Shown one piece after another: positions 8,068 to 17,231 of a stretch of DNA of 64,000 bases. How positions within the stretch are numbered: the stretch's first letter is position 1; the number at the start of each line of letters is the position of its first letter. The notes under the pieces were generated by a model. That model did no database searches. It was not told where the DNA came from and saw only the letters and a program-made list of their open reading frames with translations. The DNA is from Cellulomonas_A sp047229345 (lineage in GTDB: Bacteria > Actinomycetota > Actinomycetes > Actinomycetales > Cellulomonadaceae): NCBI RefSeq assembly GCF_047229345.1, contig NZ_JBFTER010000007.1, positions 17,447-81,446 on the forward strand. The letters are read 5' to 3'. The translations under genes and the position numbers were made by a program.

Positions 8068-9333
8068 TCAGCCGCGCGCCGACCCCCACGCGGTGAGCCG
8101 CTCGACCGCCTCGCGCAGCACCGGCTCGCGCTTGACGAACGTGAACCGCACCGCGGTGCGCAGCGCGGCGTCGGCCGCCGAGCCCGCGTGCGCGAACGCG
8201 CTCACGGGCACCCCGACGACGCCGGCGAGCTCGGGCAGCCGGCGGCACAGCGTCGCGCCGTCGGACACGTCCGCGCCGGCGCGGCCCGCGGCGATCAGCG
8301 CCGCGGCGTCCGCTACCACGAAGTACGTGCCCTGCGGGCGCACGACCGCGAACCCGGCGGCCTCGAGCCCCGCGCACAGCAGGTCGCGCCGCGCGGCGAG
8401 CGACGCCGCGAGGTCGCGCACCCAGGTCGAGTCGGGCCCGTCGCCGGTCTCGAGCCCGAGCGCGAGCGCGACGGCGGGCTGGAACGGCGCGCCCGAGACG
8501 TACGTGAGGAACTGCTTGACCGTCCGGACCGCCTCGACGAGGTGCGCCGGCCCGCTGACCCAGCCGATCTTCCAGCCGGTGAACGAGAACGTCTTGCCCG
8601 CCGAGGAGATCGTGAGGGTGCGCCCGGCCATCCCCGGCAGCGTCGCGACGGGCACGTGCACGGCGTCGTCGAACACGAGGTGCTCGTACACCTCGTCGGT
8701 CACCACGAGCGCGTCGTGCTCGGTCGCGAGCCGCGCGACGACCTGGAGCTCGGCGCGCGTCAGCACCGCGCCCGTCGGGTTGTGCGGGGTGTTGAGCAGG
8801 ACGAGCCGCGTGCGGTCGCTGAACGCGGCGCGCAGCGCGTCCTCGTCGAGCCGGAAGCCGTCGGGCGTCGCCCGGAGCGCCGCGGTGGTGTGCGTCGCAC
8901 CCGCGAGCGCGACGACCGCGGCGTACGAGTCGTAGAACGGCTCGAGCGTGAGCACCTCGTCGCCCGGGCCGGCCAGGGCGAGCACCGCGGCGGCCAGCGC
9001 CTCGGTCGCGCCCGTCGTCACGAGCACCTCGCGGTCCGGGTCCAGGACGAGGCCGTAGCGGCGCTCCTGGTGCGCGGCGACCGCGTGGCGCAGCTCGGGG
9101 ATGCCGGGGCCGGGCGGGTACTGGTTGACGCCCGCCGCGATCGCCTCCTGCGCGGCGCGGGCCACCGAGGGCGGCCCGTCGACGTCGGGGAAGCCCTGGC
9201 CGAGGTTGAGCGCGCCGGTGCGGGCGGCGAGCGCCGACATCTCCGCGAACACGGTCGCGCGCGTGGTGCCGTCCGCCTCGAGCAGCCCGGTCGCGCGGGC
9301 GACGGCGCGCCAGCGTCCCTCGTCGGTCGGCAT
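8068..9333 (-). CDS. Pyridoxal-phosphate class I/II aminotransferase (DapC/kynurenine aminotransferase-like)
   Basis: This 421-residue cytosolic fold-type I aminotransferase carries the PLP-binding lysine K247 in SSAGKTFSFTGWKIGW. It also has the NLGQGFPD start of the small domain, NTPHNPTG, TDEVYEHLVF and a C-terminal substrate arginine in VRFTFVK. The closest family I know is the MalY/kynurenine group, which in actinobacteria includes DapC (N-succinyl-diaminopimelate aminotransferase). The in vivo substrate is not certain. The ATG start has a GGAG ribosome site (ACAGGAGCACCG). It converges with the MFS gene and has no operon partner. Confidence 0.85.
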   Translation of the reverse strand: MPTDEGRWRAVARATGLLEADGTTRATVFAEMSALAARTGALNLGQGFPDVDGPPSVARAAQEAIAAGVNQYPPGPGIPELRHAVAAHQERRYGLVLDPDREVLVTTGATEALAAAVLALAGPGDEVLTLEPFYDSYAAVVALAGATHTTAALRATPDGFRLDEDALRAAFSDRTRLVLLNTPHNPTGAVLTRAELQVVARLATEHDALVVTDEVYEHLVFDDAVHVPVATLPGMAGRTLTISSAGKTFSFTGWKIGWVSGPAHLVEAVRTVKQFLTYVSGAPFQPAVALALGLETGDGPDSTWVRDLAASLAARRDLLCAGLEAAGFAVVRPQGTYFVVADAAALIAAGRAGADVSDGATLCRRLPELAGVVGVPVSAFAHAGSAADAALRTAVRFTFVKREPVLREAVERLTAWGSARG

Positions 9334-9398
9334 CGGTGCTCCTGTCCTCGGCGGGGCGACCCGACGAGGATAGGGCGGCGTGCCCGGGTCGGCCGGGC

Positions 9399-9524
9399 TC
9401 AGCCGATCCCCGCCGCGCCGGTGACCCCGGCGGCGACGACGAGCACGAGCGATCCCCAGGCCGACAGGACCCACCACTCGACGTGGCGTCGCCGCGTGCT
9501 GCGCGGCATCTCCTGTGTCTCCAT
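9399..9524 (-). CDS. Small single-span membrane protein (41 aa)
   Basis: This ORF encodes METQEMPRSTRRRHVEWW followed by a hydrophobic run of about 22 residues ending VTGAAGIG. The basic N-terminus, paired tryptophans and single membrane span suggest a small N-in membrane protein, such as a regulator or transporter accessory subunit. The shape is similar to MetS-type small subunits, but no partner transporter is adjacent. The ribosome site is weak (CCGGGC). Codon third positions are G/C-rich as in real genes here. The function is unknown. Confidence 0.45.
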   Translation of the reverse strand: METQEMPRSTRRRHVEWWVLSAWGSLVLVVAAGVTGAAGIG

Positions 9525-9595
9525 GCCCGGAAGATCGGCAGCCGCACCGCGTGAGACAACAACCGGGCCGCGGGTTCAGCCGCTCCGCGAGGTTT

Positions 9596-10126
9596 TCACC
9601 CGTCGGTCGCCACGGCCCCCGCGATCTGGTTCCGGAGCTTCTCGACCTCGGCCGAGAGCGTCTCCAGCGTGACCTCGGCCTTCGTGTCGGTCGAGTCGAT
9701 CGCCGACTCGACCTGCGTGCGCGCGTCCGCCAGCGCGGCCTCGGCCGCCGCGAGCTCGTCGCGCGTGGCCTGCGTCGCCTCGGCCCCCTCGGCGGACGCG
9801 GCGTCGAGCGCGGCCTGTGCCTGGTCGACCGCGGACGACGCACCCGTCACGGCCTCACCGACGGCGGCGCTCGCCTGGTCGTCGAGCTTGCTCGCCTCGG
9901 CCTGCGCGTCGGTGATCGCGTTGCGGACCTCCTGCGCCTCCGCGTGCGCCGCGTCGATCTGGCCCTGGAACGAGTCGATCGCCGCCTTCGCGTCGTCCAC
10001 GGCGGTCTCGGCCTGGTTCGTGAGCTCCTGCGCCTCGGCGCACCCGGTGAGCGCGAGCGCGCCCGCGAGCGTCAGGACGGGCAGGGCACGGGCGGCGCGG
10101 CCGAGGCGGGGGGATGACGTGCGCAC
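9596..10126 (-). CDS. Coiled-coil lipoprotein
   Basis: This 176-residue secreted lipoprotein has a basic start (VRTSSPRLGRAAR), a hydrophobic stretch and a lipobox LALTGC with the lipid-modified Cys at residue 29. The mature part is almost wholly Ala/Glu/Asp/Gln-rich helix, about residues 35-170, and ends LSAEVEKLRNQIAGAV. It looks like an extended coiled coil anchored outside the membrane. GTG at 10126 was chosen because it has an AGGAG site 7 nt upstream; longer in-frame starts lack one. I know no defined function, but an envelope spacer or scaffold is possible. Confidence 0.8.
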   Translation of the reverse strand: MRTSSPRLGRAARALPVLTLAGALALTGCAEAQELTNQAETAVDDAKAAIDSFQGQIDAAHAEAQEVRNAITDAQAEASKLDDQASAAVGEAVTGASSAVDQAQAALDAASAEGAEATQATRDELAAAEAALADARTQVESAIDSTDTKAEVTLETLSAEVEKLRNQIAGAVATDG

Positions 10127-10313
10127 GGGTGGCTCCTCACAGGTCGGGGGCCCCCAGTGTGCCCGGTATGTCCCCTCGCCGCCGCCGGTACGACGCTCCG
10201 CGGACGGCGCGTCGTGCCGGCGCGGTCCGGCCGGCGGAACCGGGACGGCGTGCCGGCCACGCCGGTGCCGCCCGCGTGGCCCAGGGCCGGGACGAGACGC
10301 GGCGCCGGGCATG

Positions 10314-10362
10314 GCAGCGCCCCGCCCGCGCGGCCGGTGGGCACACGCGGACGGGGCGCTGC
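10314..10362 (-). terminator. Hairpin downstream of adhE
   Basis: GCAGCGCCCCG (10314-10324) pairs perfectly with CGGGGCGCTGC (10352-10362). An inner CCGCG/CGCGG pairing lies in the loop. It lies 28 bp past the adhE stop in the direction of transcription. The rest of 10127-10390 holds no gene that I can support. Confidence 0.6.
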
Positions 10363-10390
10363 GGCGAGCAGCCGGACCCACGGATGGGGG

Positions 10391-13126
10391 TCAGGCGGGG
10401 ACGGACTTCTCCGTCCCGGCCGAGGTCACGGCCTCCTGGGGTGCGTCACCACACGCACCCTGCTGCTCGCGGCGGCCCCGGACGTCGGAGAGCGACGTGC
10501 CGTAGTAGGCCGCAGTCATCAGGTCCTTCATGTCGGCCAGCATCGGCATCCGCGGGTTCGCGGGTGCGCACTGGTCCTCGTAGGCGCCCATCGCCACCTC
10601 GTCGAGGCGGCCGAGGAACTCCTGCTCGTCGACGCCCTGAGCCTGGAACGACGCCGGGATGCCGACCTTGGAGCGCAGCGCCTCGACGGCCAGGGCGTAG
10701 GACTCGACGCCCTGCTCCGGGGTCTCGGCCGGGAGCCCGAGCATCGCCGCGATCTGCTGGAAGCGCTCCGGGGCGACGTAGTGCTCGTACTTCGGCCAGC
10801 TCGTGAGCTTGGTCGGGACGGTGCCGTTGTAGCGGATCACGTGCGGCAGGAGCGTCGCGTTCGTGCGGCCGTGCACCAGGTGGTGCGTGGAGCCGATCAC
10901 GTGCGCCATCGCGTGCACGATCCCCAGGAACGCGTTCCCGAAGCTCATGCCGGCGATCGTCCCGGCGTTGTGCATCTTCTCCCGCGCGTCGGACGTCTCG
11001 GGGGCGCCCGGCGTGCCGTTCACGCTCTGCGCGAGGTTGTCGAAGATGAGCCGGATCGCCTGCAGCGCCATCCCGTCGGTGAAGTCGTTCGCGTACACCG
11101 ACACGTACGCCTCCGTGGCGTGCGTCAGGGCGTCGAAGCCCGAGTCGGCGGCGAGCGAGCGCGGCATCTTGGCGGTCAGGACCGGGTCGATGATCGCGAC
11201 GGACGGGGTCAGCGCGTAGTCGGCGAGCGGGTACTTCTTGCCGGCGTCGGGGTCGGAGATGACCGCGAACGGCGTGACCTCGGCGCCCGTGCCCGACGTC
11301 GTGGGGATGCAGACGAGCTGCGCGAGCTCGCCGAGCACCGGGAACTTGAAGGCGCGCTTGCGGACGTCGAAGAACTTCTGCTTCAGGTCGGAGAAGGTGA
11401 TCTCGGGGTGCTCGTACAGCAGCCACATGACCTTCGCGGCGTCCATCGGCGAGCCGCCGCCGAGGGCGATGATCGTGTCGGGGCGGAAGTGGCGCATCTG
11501 CGCGGCGCCGGCCTGGACCGTGCGGACGCTCGGCTCGGGCTCGACCTGGTCGATGATCTGCAGCGCGACCTTGCCGGGGCGGCGGTTCAGGACGTCGATG
11601 ATCTTGTCGACGAAGCCCAGGGTCGTCATGGTCGCGTCGGTGACGATCGTGACGCGCTCGACGTCGGGCATGTCGGTGAGGTAGCGGATCGCGTTCGGCT
11701 CGAAGTACGTCTTCGCGGGGACCTTGAACCACTGCAGGTTGTTGTTGCGACGGCCGATCCGCTTGATGTTCACGAGGTTGACCGCCGAGACGTTGTTCGA
11801 GACCGAGTTGCGCCCGTACGAGCCGCAGCCGAGGGTCAGCGAGGGGATGAAGGCGTTGTAGATGTCACCGATGCCACCGAGCGAGGACGGGGCGTTGGTG
11901 ATGATCCGGACCGCCTTGCAGCGCGTGCCGAACTCCTCCATGAGGGCCTCGTCGCGCGTGTGGATCGCGGCGGAGTGGCCGAGGCCGTCGAACTCGACCA
12001 TCTGCTCCGCGTAGGTGATGCCCTGCTCGGTCGTCGTGGCCTTGAGCACCGCGAGGACGGGGCACAGCTTCTCGCGCGTCAGCGGCTCGTCGGGGCCGAC
12101 GCCGCTGACCTCGGCGAGGATGATCGAGGTGTCGGAGGGCACGGAGAAACCGGCCTGCTCGGCGATCCACTGCGGCGACTGGCCGACGACGGGCGCGTTG
12201 AGCTTCGCCTCGCCGCAGCTCTTGCCCTTGGCCTCGACGCCGAAGATGAACTTCTCGAGGAGGGCCTTCTCCTTCGTGTTCGCGCGGTACGCGTGCAGGA
12301 CCTTGAACTCGGCCATCGCCTCGTCGTAGATCTCCGCGTCGATGATGACGGCCTGCTCCGAGGCGCAGATCATGCCGTTGTCGAACGCCTTGCTCAGCAC
12401 GACGTCGTTGACGGCCCGCTTGAGCTTCGCGGTCTTCTCGATGTAGGCGGGGACGTTGCCCGCGCCGACGCCGAGGGCCGGCTTGCCGCACGAGTAGGCG
12501 GCGCGGACCATCGCGTTGCCGCCCGTCGCGAGGATGAGCGCGACGCCGGGGTGGTTCATGAGGGCGTTCGTCGCCGCGAGCGACGGCGTCTCGACCCACT
12601 GGATGCAGTTCTCGGGGGCGCCGGCGGCGACCGCGGCGTCCCGCACCACGCGGGCGGCGGCGACCGACGACGCCTGCGCGGCGGGGTGGAACGCGAAGAT
12701 GATCGGGTTGCGGGTCTTGAGCGCGATGAGCGACTTGAAGATCGCGGTCGACGTCGGGTTCGTCACCGGGACGACGCCGCAGATGACGCCGACGGGCTCG
12801 GCGATCTCGGTGATGCCCGTGATGTCGTCGGTGCTGATGACGCCGACCGTCTTGAGCGAGGACATCGAGTTCGTGACGTGCTCGCACGCGAAGATGTTCT
12901 TCACGGCCTTGTCCTCGAAGACGCCGCGGCCGGTCTCCTCGACCGCGAGCACCGCGAGCTGGCCGTGCTGGTCGAGCGCGGCGACCGACGCCTTCTTGAC
13001 CAGGTGGTCGACGTCCTCCTGCGTGAACCGCGCGTACTCGGCGAGCGCCTTGGTGGCGCCCGCGACGAGCGCGTCGATCGCGGTGGTGGTGCCGGTGTCG
13101 GTCCCGGTCTCGGTGGTGCTGCTCAC
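10391..13126 (-). CDS. adhE: Bifunctional aldehyde-alcohol dehydrogenase
   Basis: This 911-residue cytosolic enzyme reduces acetyl-CoA to acetaldehyde and then to ethanol, recycling NADH during fermentation. The N-terminal aldehyde dehydrogenase half has the catalytic cysteine C254 in NGMICASEQAVI, equivalent to E. coli C246. The C-terminal iron alcohol dehydrogenase half shows GGGSPMDAAKVMW, PTTSGTGAEVTPF and the metal ligands in DALTHATEAY, GIVHAMAHVIGSTHH and VHGRTNATLLP. Full AdhE polymerises into spirosomes in other bacteria. The GTG start has a GGGGAG site (GGGGAGCACCCC). It suggests a facultative anaerobe. I found no clear Rex-type site in the 250 bp upstream. Confidence 0.96.
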   Translation of the reverse strand: MSSTTETGTDTGTTTAIDALVAGATKALAEYARFTQEDVDHLVKKASVAALDQHGQLAVLAVEETGRGVFEDKAVKNIFACEHVTNSMSSLKTVGVISTDDITGITEIAEPVGVICGVVPVTNPTSTAIFKSLIALKTRNPIIFAFHPAAQASSVAAARVVRDAAVAAGAPENCIQWVETPSLAATNALMNHPGVALILATGGNAMVRAAYSCGKPALGVGAGNVPAYIEKTAKLKRAVNDVVLSKAFDNGMICASEQAVIIDAEIYDEAMAEFKVLHAYRANTKEKALLEKFIFGVEAKGKSCGEAKLNAPVVGQSPQWIAEQAGFSVPSDTSIILAEVSGVGPDEPLTREKLCPVLAVLKATTTEQGITYAEQMVEFDGLGHSAAIHTRDEALMEEFGTRCKAVRIITNAPSSLGGIGDIYNAFIPSLTLGCGSYGRNSVSNNVSAVNLVNIKRIGRRNNNLQWFKVPAKTYFEPNAIRYLTDMPDVERVTIVTDATMTTLGFVDKIIDVLNRRPGKVALQIIDQVEPEPSVRTVQAGAAQMRHFRPDTIIALGGGSPMDAAKVMWLLYEHPEITFSDLKQKFFDVRKRAFKFPVLGELAQLVCIPTTSGTGAEVTPFAVISDPDAGKKYPLADYALTPSVAIIDPVLTAKMPRSLAADSGFDALTHATEAYVSVYANDFTDGMALQAIRLIFDNLAQSVNGTPGAPETSDAREKMHNAGTIAGMSFGNAFLGIVHAMAHVIGSTHHLVHGRTNATLLPHVIRYNGTVPTKLTSWPKYEHYVAPERFQQIAAMLGLPAETPEQGVESYALAVEALRSKVGIPASFQAQGVDEQEFLGRLDEVAMGAYEDQCAPANPRMPMLADMKDLMTAAYYGTSLSDVRGRREQQGACGDAPQEAVTSAGTEKSVPA

Positions 13127-13376
13127 GGGGTGCTCCCCACGTCTCGTCGGTGTGGTGTGAGGGCTTCCTCGACCTCGTGACACCCACGCTAGGAGCGGGT
13201 CCCGCGGGATCCCTGCGCCGAAGGTCCCGATCGTCCGGGGCCCGGCGGCGCCCGCGGGGCGCCCTGCAGACGCGCGTCGACGCCGCCTGGGACCGGGGTC
13301 CTACGGCGGTCGCCGACCGTCTCGTGCGCACCGCCCCGGACGTCCGCGGGCCGGGCCCGGGCGCCCCCGGCCCGCG

Positions 13377-15047
13377 TCAGACCCGGTTGACCCAGGACGC
13401 CGCGAGCGCCTCGTCCTCGAGGTCGAGCTCGCGCAGCACGCGGCGCATCACGACCTCGTCGAGCTCGCCCGCGTCACGGCGCTCGACGAGCACCTCGCGC
13501 TGGGCCCGGACGAGGTCGCGGCGCAGCTGCTGCCCGCGCCTGCCGGCCAGCGGAGCCGGCACGAGGCGGCCGGGCGCTCCGTCGCCGTCCTCGCCGCGCT
13601 GCGTCCCGCCCTCGGGGTCGATCATCGCGGCGGCCGCCCGGGCACGTGCGGTGGTCGCGCCGACGAGGCGCTGGACGAGCCGCGCGGCCTGCTCGTCGCC
13701 GAGCTCGCGCGCCCACTCCGGGGTCCGCTCCTCGAGCACCCGCCGGACGGCGGCGGCGGTCGCGACCCGCAGCTCGGCCTCCTGGGTCGCGTCGCGCGCG
13801 TCCTCCTCCTGCGACCCGACGCCGAGCCGGCGGATCACCCACGGGAGCGTGAGCCCCTGCAGCAGCAGGGTGCCGATCGCGACGGTGTACGCGACGAGCT
13901 GCAGCGAGGCCCGGTACGGGAACTCCTCGCCGTCGACCTCGGCGGGCACCGCGGCGGCCGCGGCGAGGGTCACGACGCCCCGCATGCCCGCCCACGAGAC
14001 CACGGCCGACTCGCGCGCCGTCAGCAGGTCGGCGGGCCGGTCGCCCGCCGCGCCGGCGTGGCGCCGGCGGCGCACGTGCCCGGTCGCGAGCACGTAGACG
14101 GGGCGCACGAGCAGCGCGGTCCCGAGCACCGCGAGCGCGACCAGCGCGGCGCTCGCGAGGCCCTCGTGCGAGCGGCGGACGTCGTCGATCAGCCACGGCA
14201 GCTGCAGGCCGATGAGGGCGAACGTGAACGCCTCGAGCGGCAGGACGAGCGTCGACCACAGCGGCGCCTGGAACAGGCGCGTCGCGAACCCGGCGCGCGG
14301 CGCGGTGTGCCCGAGGTACAGCCCCGCGGCGACGACCGCGAGCACGCCCGAGCCGCTCAGCGCCTCGGCCGACCAGTACGCGGCGAACGGGGTCAGCAGC
14401 CCGACGGCCGACGCGACCACGGGGTCGTCGAGCCGCATGCGGGTCTGGTGCACGACGACGCCGAGCCCGAGACCGATCGCGACGCCGACCACGACCGCGA
14501 GCGCGAACACGCCGGCGCCGCCCGAGAACGCCGCCGTGCCAGTCACGACGGCGGCGAGCGCGACCTTGTACAGCGTGAGGGAGGTCGCGTCGTTGATCAG
14601 GCTCTCGCCCGAGAGCATCGACATGACCCGCCGCGGCAGCCCGAGCCGGCGCCCCACCGCCGCGGCCGCCACGGCGTCCGGCGGCGCCACCACGGCACCG
14701 AGCACGAGCGCGACGGCGAACGGCAGGCCGTCGACCATCAGCCACACCACGAGCGCGACGGCGAACGCGCTCACCAGCACGAGCCCGACCCCGAGCCGCA
14801 GGATCGGCCCGACGTAGCGGCGGACGTCCTGGTACGAGCTCTCGGTCGCCGCGGAGTACAGCAGCGGCGGCAGCACGAACTCGAGGATCAGCTCCGGGTC
14901 GACCTCGTAGCGCGGGACCCCGGGCACGAACGACACGGCCAGCCCGACCGCCACGAGCACGAGCGGCGACGGCCACCCCCAGCGCCGGCACACCGCGGTG
15001 ACGGCGACGGCTCCGGCGACGAGGACGAAGATCTCGACGTGGTGCAT
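13377..15047 (-). CDS. Na+/H+ antiporter, CPA1/NhaP family
   Basis: This 556-residue inner-membrane protein exchanges protons for sodium (or potassium) and so manages pH and salt stress. About twelve hydrophobic segments fill residues 1-400. They include the ion-site motif GAVVAPPDAVAAAAV and the conserved SGESLINDATSLTLYK. A hydrophilic cytoplasmic tail of about 150 residues follows, with helical charged sequence likely to regulate transport. The ATG start (MHHVEIFVLVAGAV) begins directly in the first helix. The gene is divergent from idi and stands alone. Confidence 0.88.
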   Translation of the reverse strand: MHHVEIFVLVAGAVAVTAVCRRWGWPSPLVLVAVGLAVSFVPGVPRYEVDPELILEFVLPPLLYSAATESSYQDVRRYVGPILRLGVGLVLVSAFAVALVVWLMVDGLPFAVALVLGAVVAPPDAVAAAAVGRRLGLPRRVMSMLSGESLINDATSLTLYKVALAAVVTGTAAFSGGAGVFALAVVVGVAIGLGLGVVVHQTRMRLDDPVVASAVGLLTPFAAYWSAEALSGSGVLAVVAAGLYLGHTAPRAGFATRLFQAPLWSTLVLPLEAFTFALIGLQLPWLIDDVRRSHEGLASAALVALAVLGTALLVRPVYVLATGHVRRRRHAGAAGDRPADLLTARESAVVSWAGMRGVVTLAAAAAVPAEVDGEEFPYRASLQLVAYTVAIGTLLLQGLTLPWVIRRLGVGSQEEDARDATQEAELRVATAAAVRRVLEERTPEWARELGDEQAARLVQRLVGATTARARAAAAMIDPEGGTQRGEDGDGAPGRLVPAPLAGRRGQQLRRDLVRAQREVLVERRDAGELDEVVMRRVLRELDLEDEALAASWVNRV

Positions 15048-15188
15048 GCGGCTCCCCGTGCGGTCGGCGTGCGCACGAGCCTAGGTCGGGGCCGCGGCCC
15101 GCGCGCGGCCGCCTTGCAACCGCGCGCGCGTGATGCGCTACTGGACGGCGCGGCCCGTGGGGGTCGTCGACCCGCGGACAGGAGACCC

Positions 15189-15719
15189 ATGGCTGAGCAG
15201 GACCACGTCGAGCTCGTCGACCCCGACGGGACGGCGTCCGGCGTCGCGCTGGTCTCCCAGGCGCACGCCGCCCCCGGGCTCCTGCACCGCGCGTACTCGG
15301 TGCAGCTCGTGGACGGCGAGGGGCGGCTCCTGCTCCAGCAGCGCGCCGCCGTGAAGCGGCGCTTCGCCGGCCTGTGGTCGAACTCGACGTGCGGGCACCC
15401 GGCCCCCGGCACGACGCTCGCCGACGCCGCGCGGGTGCGGGTGCGCGAGGAGCTGGGCGTCGACGTCGACGGGCTCGTCGAGGTCGGGGCCTTCCAGTAC
15501 AGCGCGCCCGACGCCGCGTCCGGGCACGTCGAGCGCGAGCACGACCACGTGCTCGTGGCCCGGTTCGACGGCGCCCTGTCCCCGGACCCGGACGAGGTGT
15601 CCGACGTGCGGTGGGTCACGCGCGAGGAGGCCGCGGGGCTGGTCGCGGCGGGGGAGACGACGCCGTGGTTCGCCCAGGTGCTGGCGCTCGCGTCGCCCGA
15701 GGTGCCCGCGCGGGGCTGA
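15189..15719 (+). CDS. idi: Isopentenyl-diphosphate delta-isomerase, type I
   Basis: This enzyme interconverts isopentenyl and dimethylallyl diphosphate, the C5 units for quinones, carotenoids and the undecaprenyl/decaprenyl carriers. The 176-residue Nudix-fold protein has catalytic C68 (STCGHP) and E117 (EREHDHV), matching E. coli C67 and E116. It also has the Nudix-like helix ARVRVREELGVDVDG. The ATG has a good AGGAG site 5 nt upstream. The gene is monocistronic, between two divergent or convergent minus-strand genes. Confidence 0.95.
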   Translation: MAEQDHVELVDPDGTASGVALVSQAHAAPGLLHRAYSVQLVDGEGRLLLQQRAAVKRRFAGLWSNSTCGHPAPGTTLADAARVRVREELGVDVDGLVEVGAFQYSAPDAASGHVEREHDHVLVARFDGALSPDPDEVSDVRWVTREEAAGLVAAGETTPWFAQVLALASPEVPARG

Positions 15720-15855
15720 GCCGCCCGCGGTGGGGCTAGCCGCTCGCGCCGGGCTGAGGCGCCCGTGGTGGGGTCGAGCGGCCCGGGAGCCTGCGCGTGC
15801 GCAGGGCCGCCCGGCCGCGTCGCCCGGGCAGCCGTGCCGGCCGACCGGGTGCCCC

Positions 15856-16956
15856 CTACGTCGTGCCCTCCGCGTGCTCGAGCGGCCGGTCCAGGATCGC
15901 CGCGAGCCGCGCGACCTCGGCGCCGAGGTCGTCGCCCCCGACGGAGCCGCGGTCCACCGACGTCTCGACCGTGCCGCCGCGCACCGCCCAGGTGCCGACG
16001 ACGACGCCGCCGCGCACGACGAGGTCGGCGCCGCGGCTGACGCTGGCGCGCAGGTCCGCCGGCACGACGTGCACGTCCGCGGTGCCGGGGCCGAGCACCC
16101 ACTGGTCGTACCGCGGCAGGAGCCGCACCGCGTCCGTCGGCCGGGCGGCGGCGAGCCCGTCGAGGTCGTCCCGCACGATCCACCGCGGCTCGCCCCCGAC
16201 GTCGACGCTCACGAGGCTGTCGCAGCCCTCGACCCACCGCCGGACGTGCGTCCGGCGCACGCCCAGGCCCTCGACGAGCCAGTGCGCGAGGTTCTGCTCG
16301 GACGCGGGGCCGTACGCGCGCACGTACTGCGCGACGGCGCGCGGCCCGGCCTCCTCGACGTCGGGCAGCCCCGGCCACCCGGGCACGGCGTCGAGGCGCT
16401 GCAGCGTCATCGCGCCGTCCCGCGACGGGCCGAGGCTCAGGTCGCCCTGCCACGCGAACGGCTTGAGGAAGGTCGCCGCCGGGTCGGTGACCGCCGCGCC
16501 GAGGTGCGCGAACCGCGCCTGCGCCGTGACGGCAGCGGCGAGCCCGGCGCGCGTCAGCGGCCCGTCCGTCAGCGCCTCGCGCACCGCGGCGCGCAGGTCC
16601 GGCCAGTCGTCCGGGGTGAGCCGGTAGGAGCTCTGCCAGCCGGGACGCTCCCACATCCGGCTCGCGGCCCGCAGCGCGAGCGCGTCGGCGGCGTGCCCGG
16701 GTGTCATCAGGTGCACGGCGCCCCGGTGGGCGAACGTCCGCACGAGCCGGCCCTCGTCGAGCGCGCGGGCGAGGTCACCCGGGGCGGACGACCGGCGGCG
16801 CGTGCGGGTGCCGAGCTCGGCCCAGGCCGGGTCGAGCTGTGCGGCGACGGCACCCAGGGTCGCGACGACGTCGGCGGCCGAGGTGGAGCCGACGGGCTCG
16901 AGGAGCTGACGCTGCAGGCGCCACGCGAGGGCGGCCGGCCACGAGAGGGAGAGCAC
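15856..16956 (-). CDS. AlkZ/YcaQ-like winged-helix DNA glycosylase family protein
   Basis: This 366-residue HTH_42 (DUF1006) protein belongs to the family of AlkZ and E. coli YcaQ, which excise bulky alkylated bases or unhook interstrand crosslinks. Tandem winged-helix domains fill the chain. The family's catalytic Q-hydrophobic-Q/D motif appears as QLD at residues 40-42, the YcaQ-like form. Also seen are RTFAHRGAVHLMTP, LPRYDQWVLG and a C-terminal VRGGVVVGTW strand pair. The GTG at 16956 is the only reasonable start. No resistance or biosynthetic cluster is next to it, so a housekeeping repair role is more likely than antibiotic self-protection. Confidence 0.82.
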   Translation of the reverse strand: MLSLSWPAALAWRLQRQLLEPVGSTSAADVVATLGAVAAQLDPAWAELGTRTRRRSSAPGDLARALDEGRLVRTFAHRGAVHLMTPGHAADALALRAASRMWERPGWQSSYRLTPDDWPDLRAAVREALTDGPLTRAGLAAAVTAQARFAHLGAAVTDPAATFLKPFAWQGDLSLGPSRDGAMTLQRLDAVPGWPGLPDVEEAGPRAVAQYVRAYGPASEQNLAHWLVEGLGVRRTHVRRWVEGCDSLVSVDVGGEPRWIVRDDLDGLAAARPTDAVRLLPRYDQWVLGPGTADVHVVPADLRASVSRGADLVVRGGVVVGTWAVRGGTVETSVDRGSVGGDDLGAEVARLAAILDRPLEHAEGTT

Positions 16957-17027
16957 GGGCCGACGCTACTGCCGGGCCACCCCGGCGGGGGAGAGCCGGC
17001 CGTGACGTGCCGGGTGATGAGGAGGGG

Positions 17028-17100
17028 TGCCCGCGAAAGGACTCGAACCTTCGACCTTCTGCTCCGGAGGCAGACGCTCTATCCACTGAGCTACGCGGGC
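17028..17100 (-). tRNA. tRNA-Arg (anticodon CCG)
   Basis: The minus strand folds into a full cloverleaf with acceptor arms GCCCGCG/CGCGGGC and discriminator A. It has a D arm starting TAGCTCAGTGG, the anticodon loop CTCCGGA reading CGG codons, and a T loop in GGTTCGAGTCC. CCA is not encoded. Confidence 0.95.
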
Positions 17101-17231
17101 CTGCGCCGGTCGTGCTGGCGCGGTGCACGACACTACCAGCCCCGACGCCCCGGCGGTTCGGACGGGCGGTACCCGGAGCCGTCGGGCGGCCCGGCCCGGG
17201 TGGCGGGCCGGCGCAGCCGGGTGCCGGTGGG

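Noticed and set aside
10157..13180. 1007-residue open frame on the plus strand opposite adhE
   Set aside because: It is a shadow of adhE. The composition is Arg/Gly/Asp/Val-rich with no domain, a known artefact of very GC-rich coding DNA.
13127..13376. Rex or FNR-type redox site upstream of adhE
   Set aside because: I looked for TTGTGAAN-type and TTGATN-type palindromes and found none convincing.
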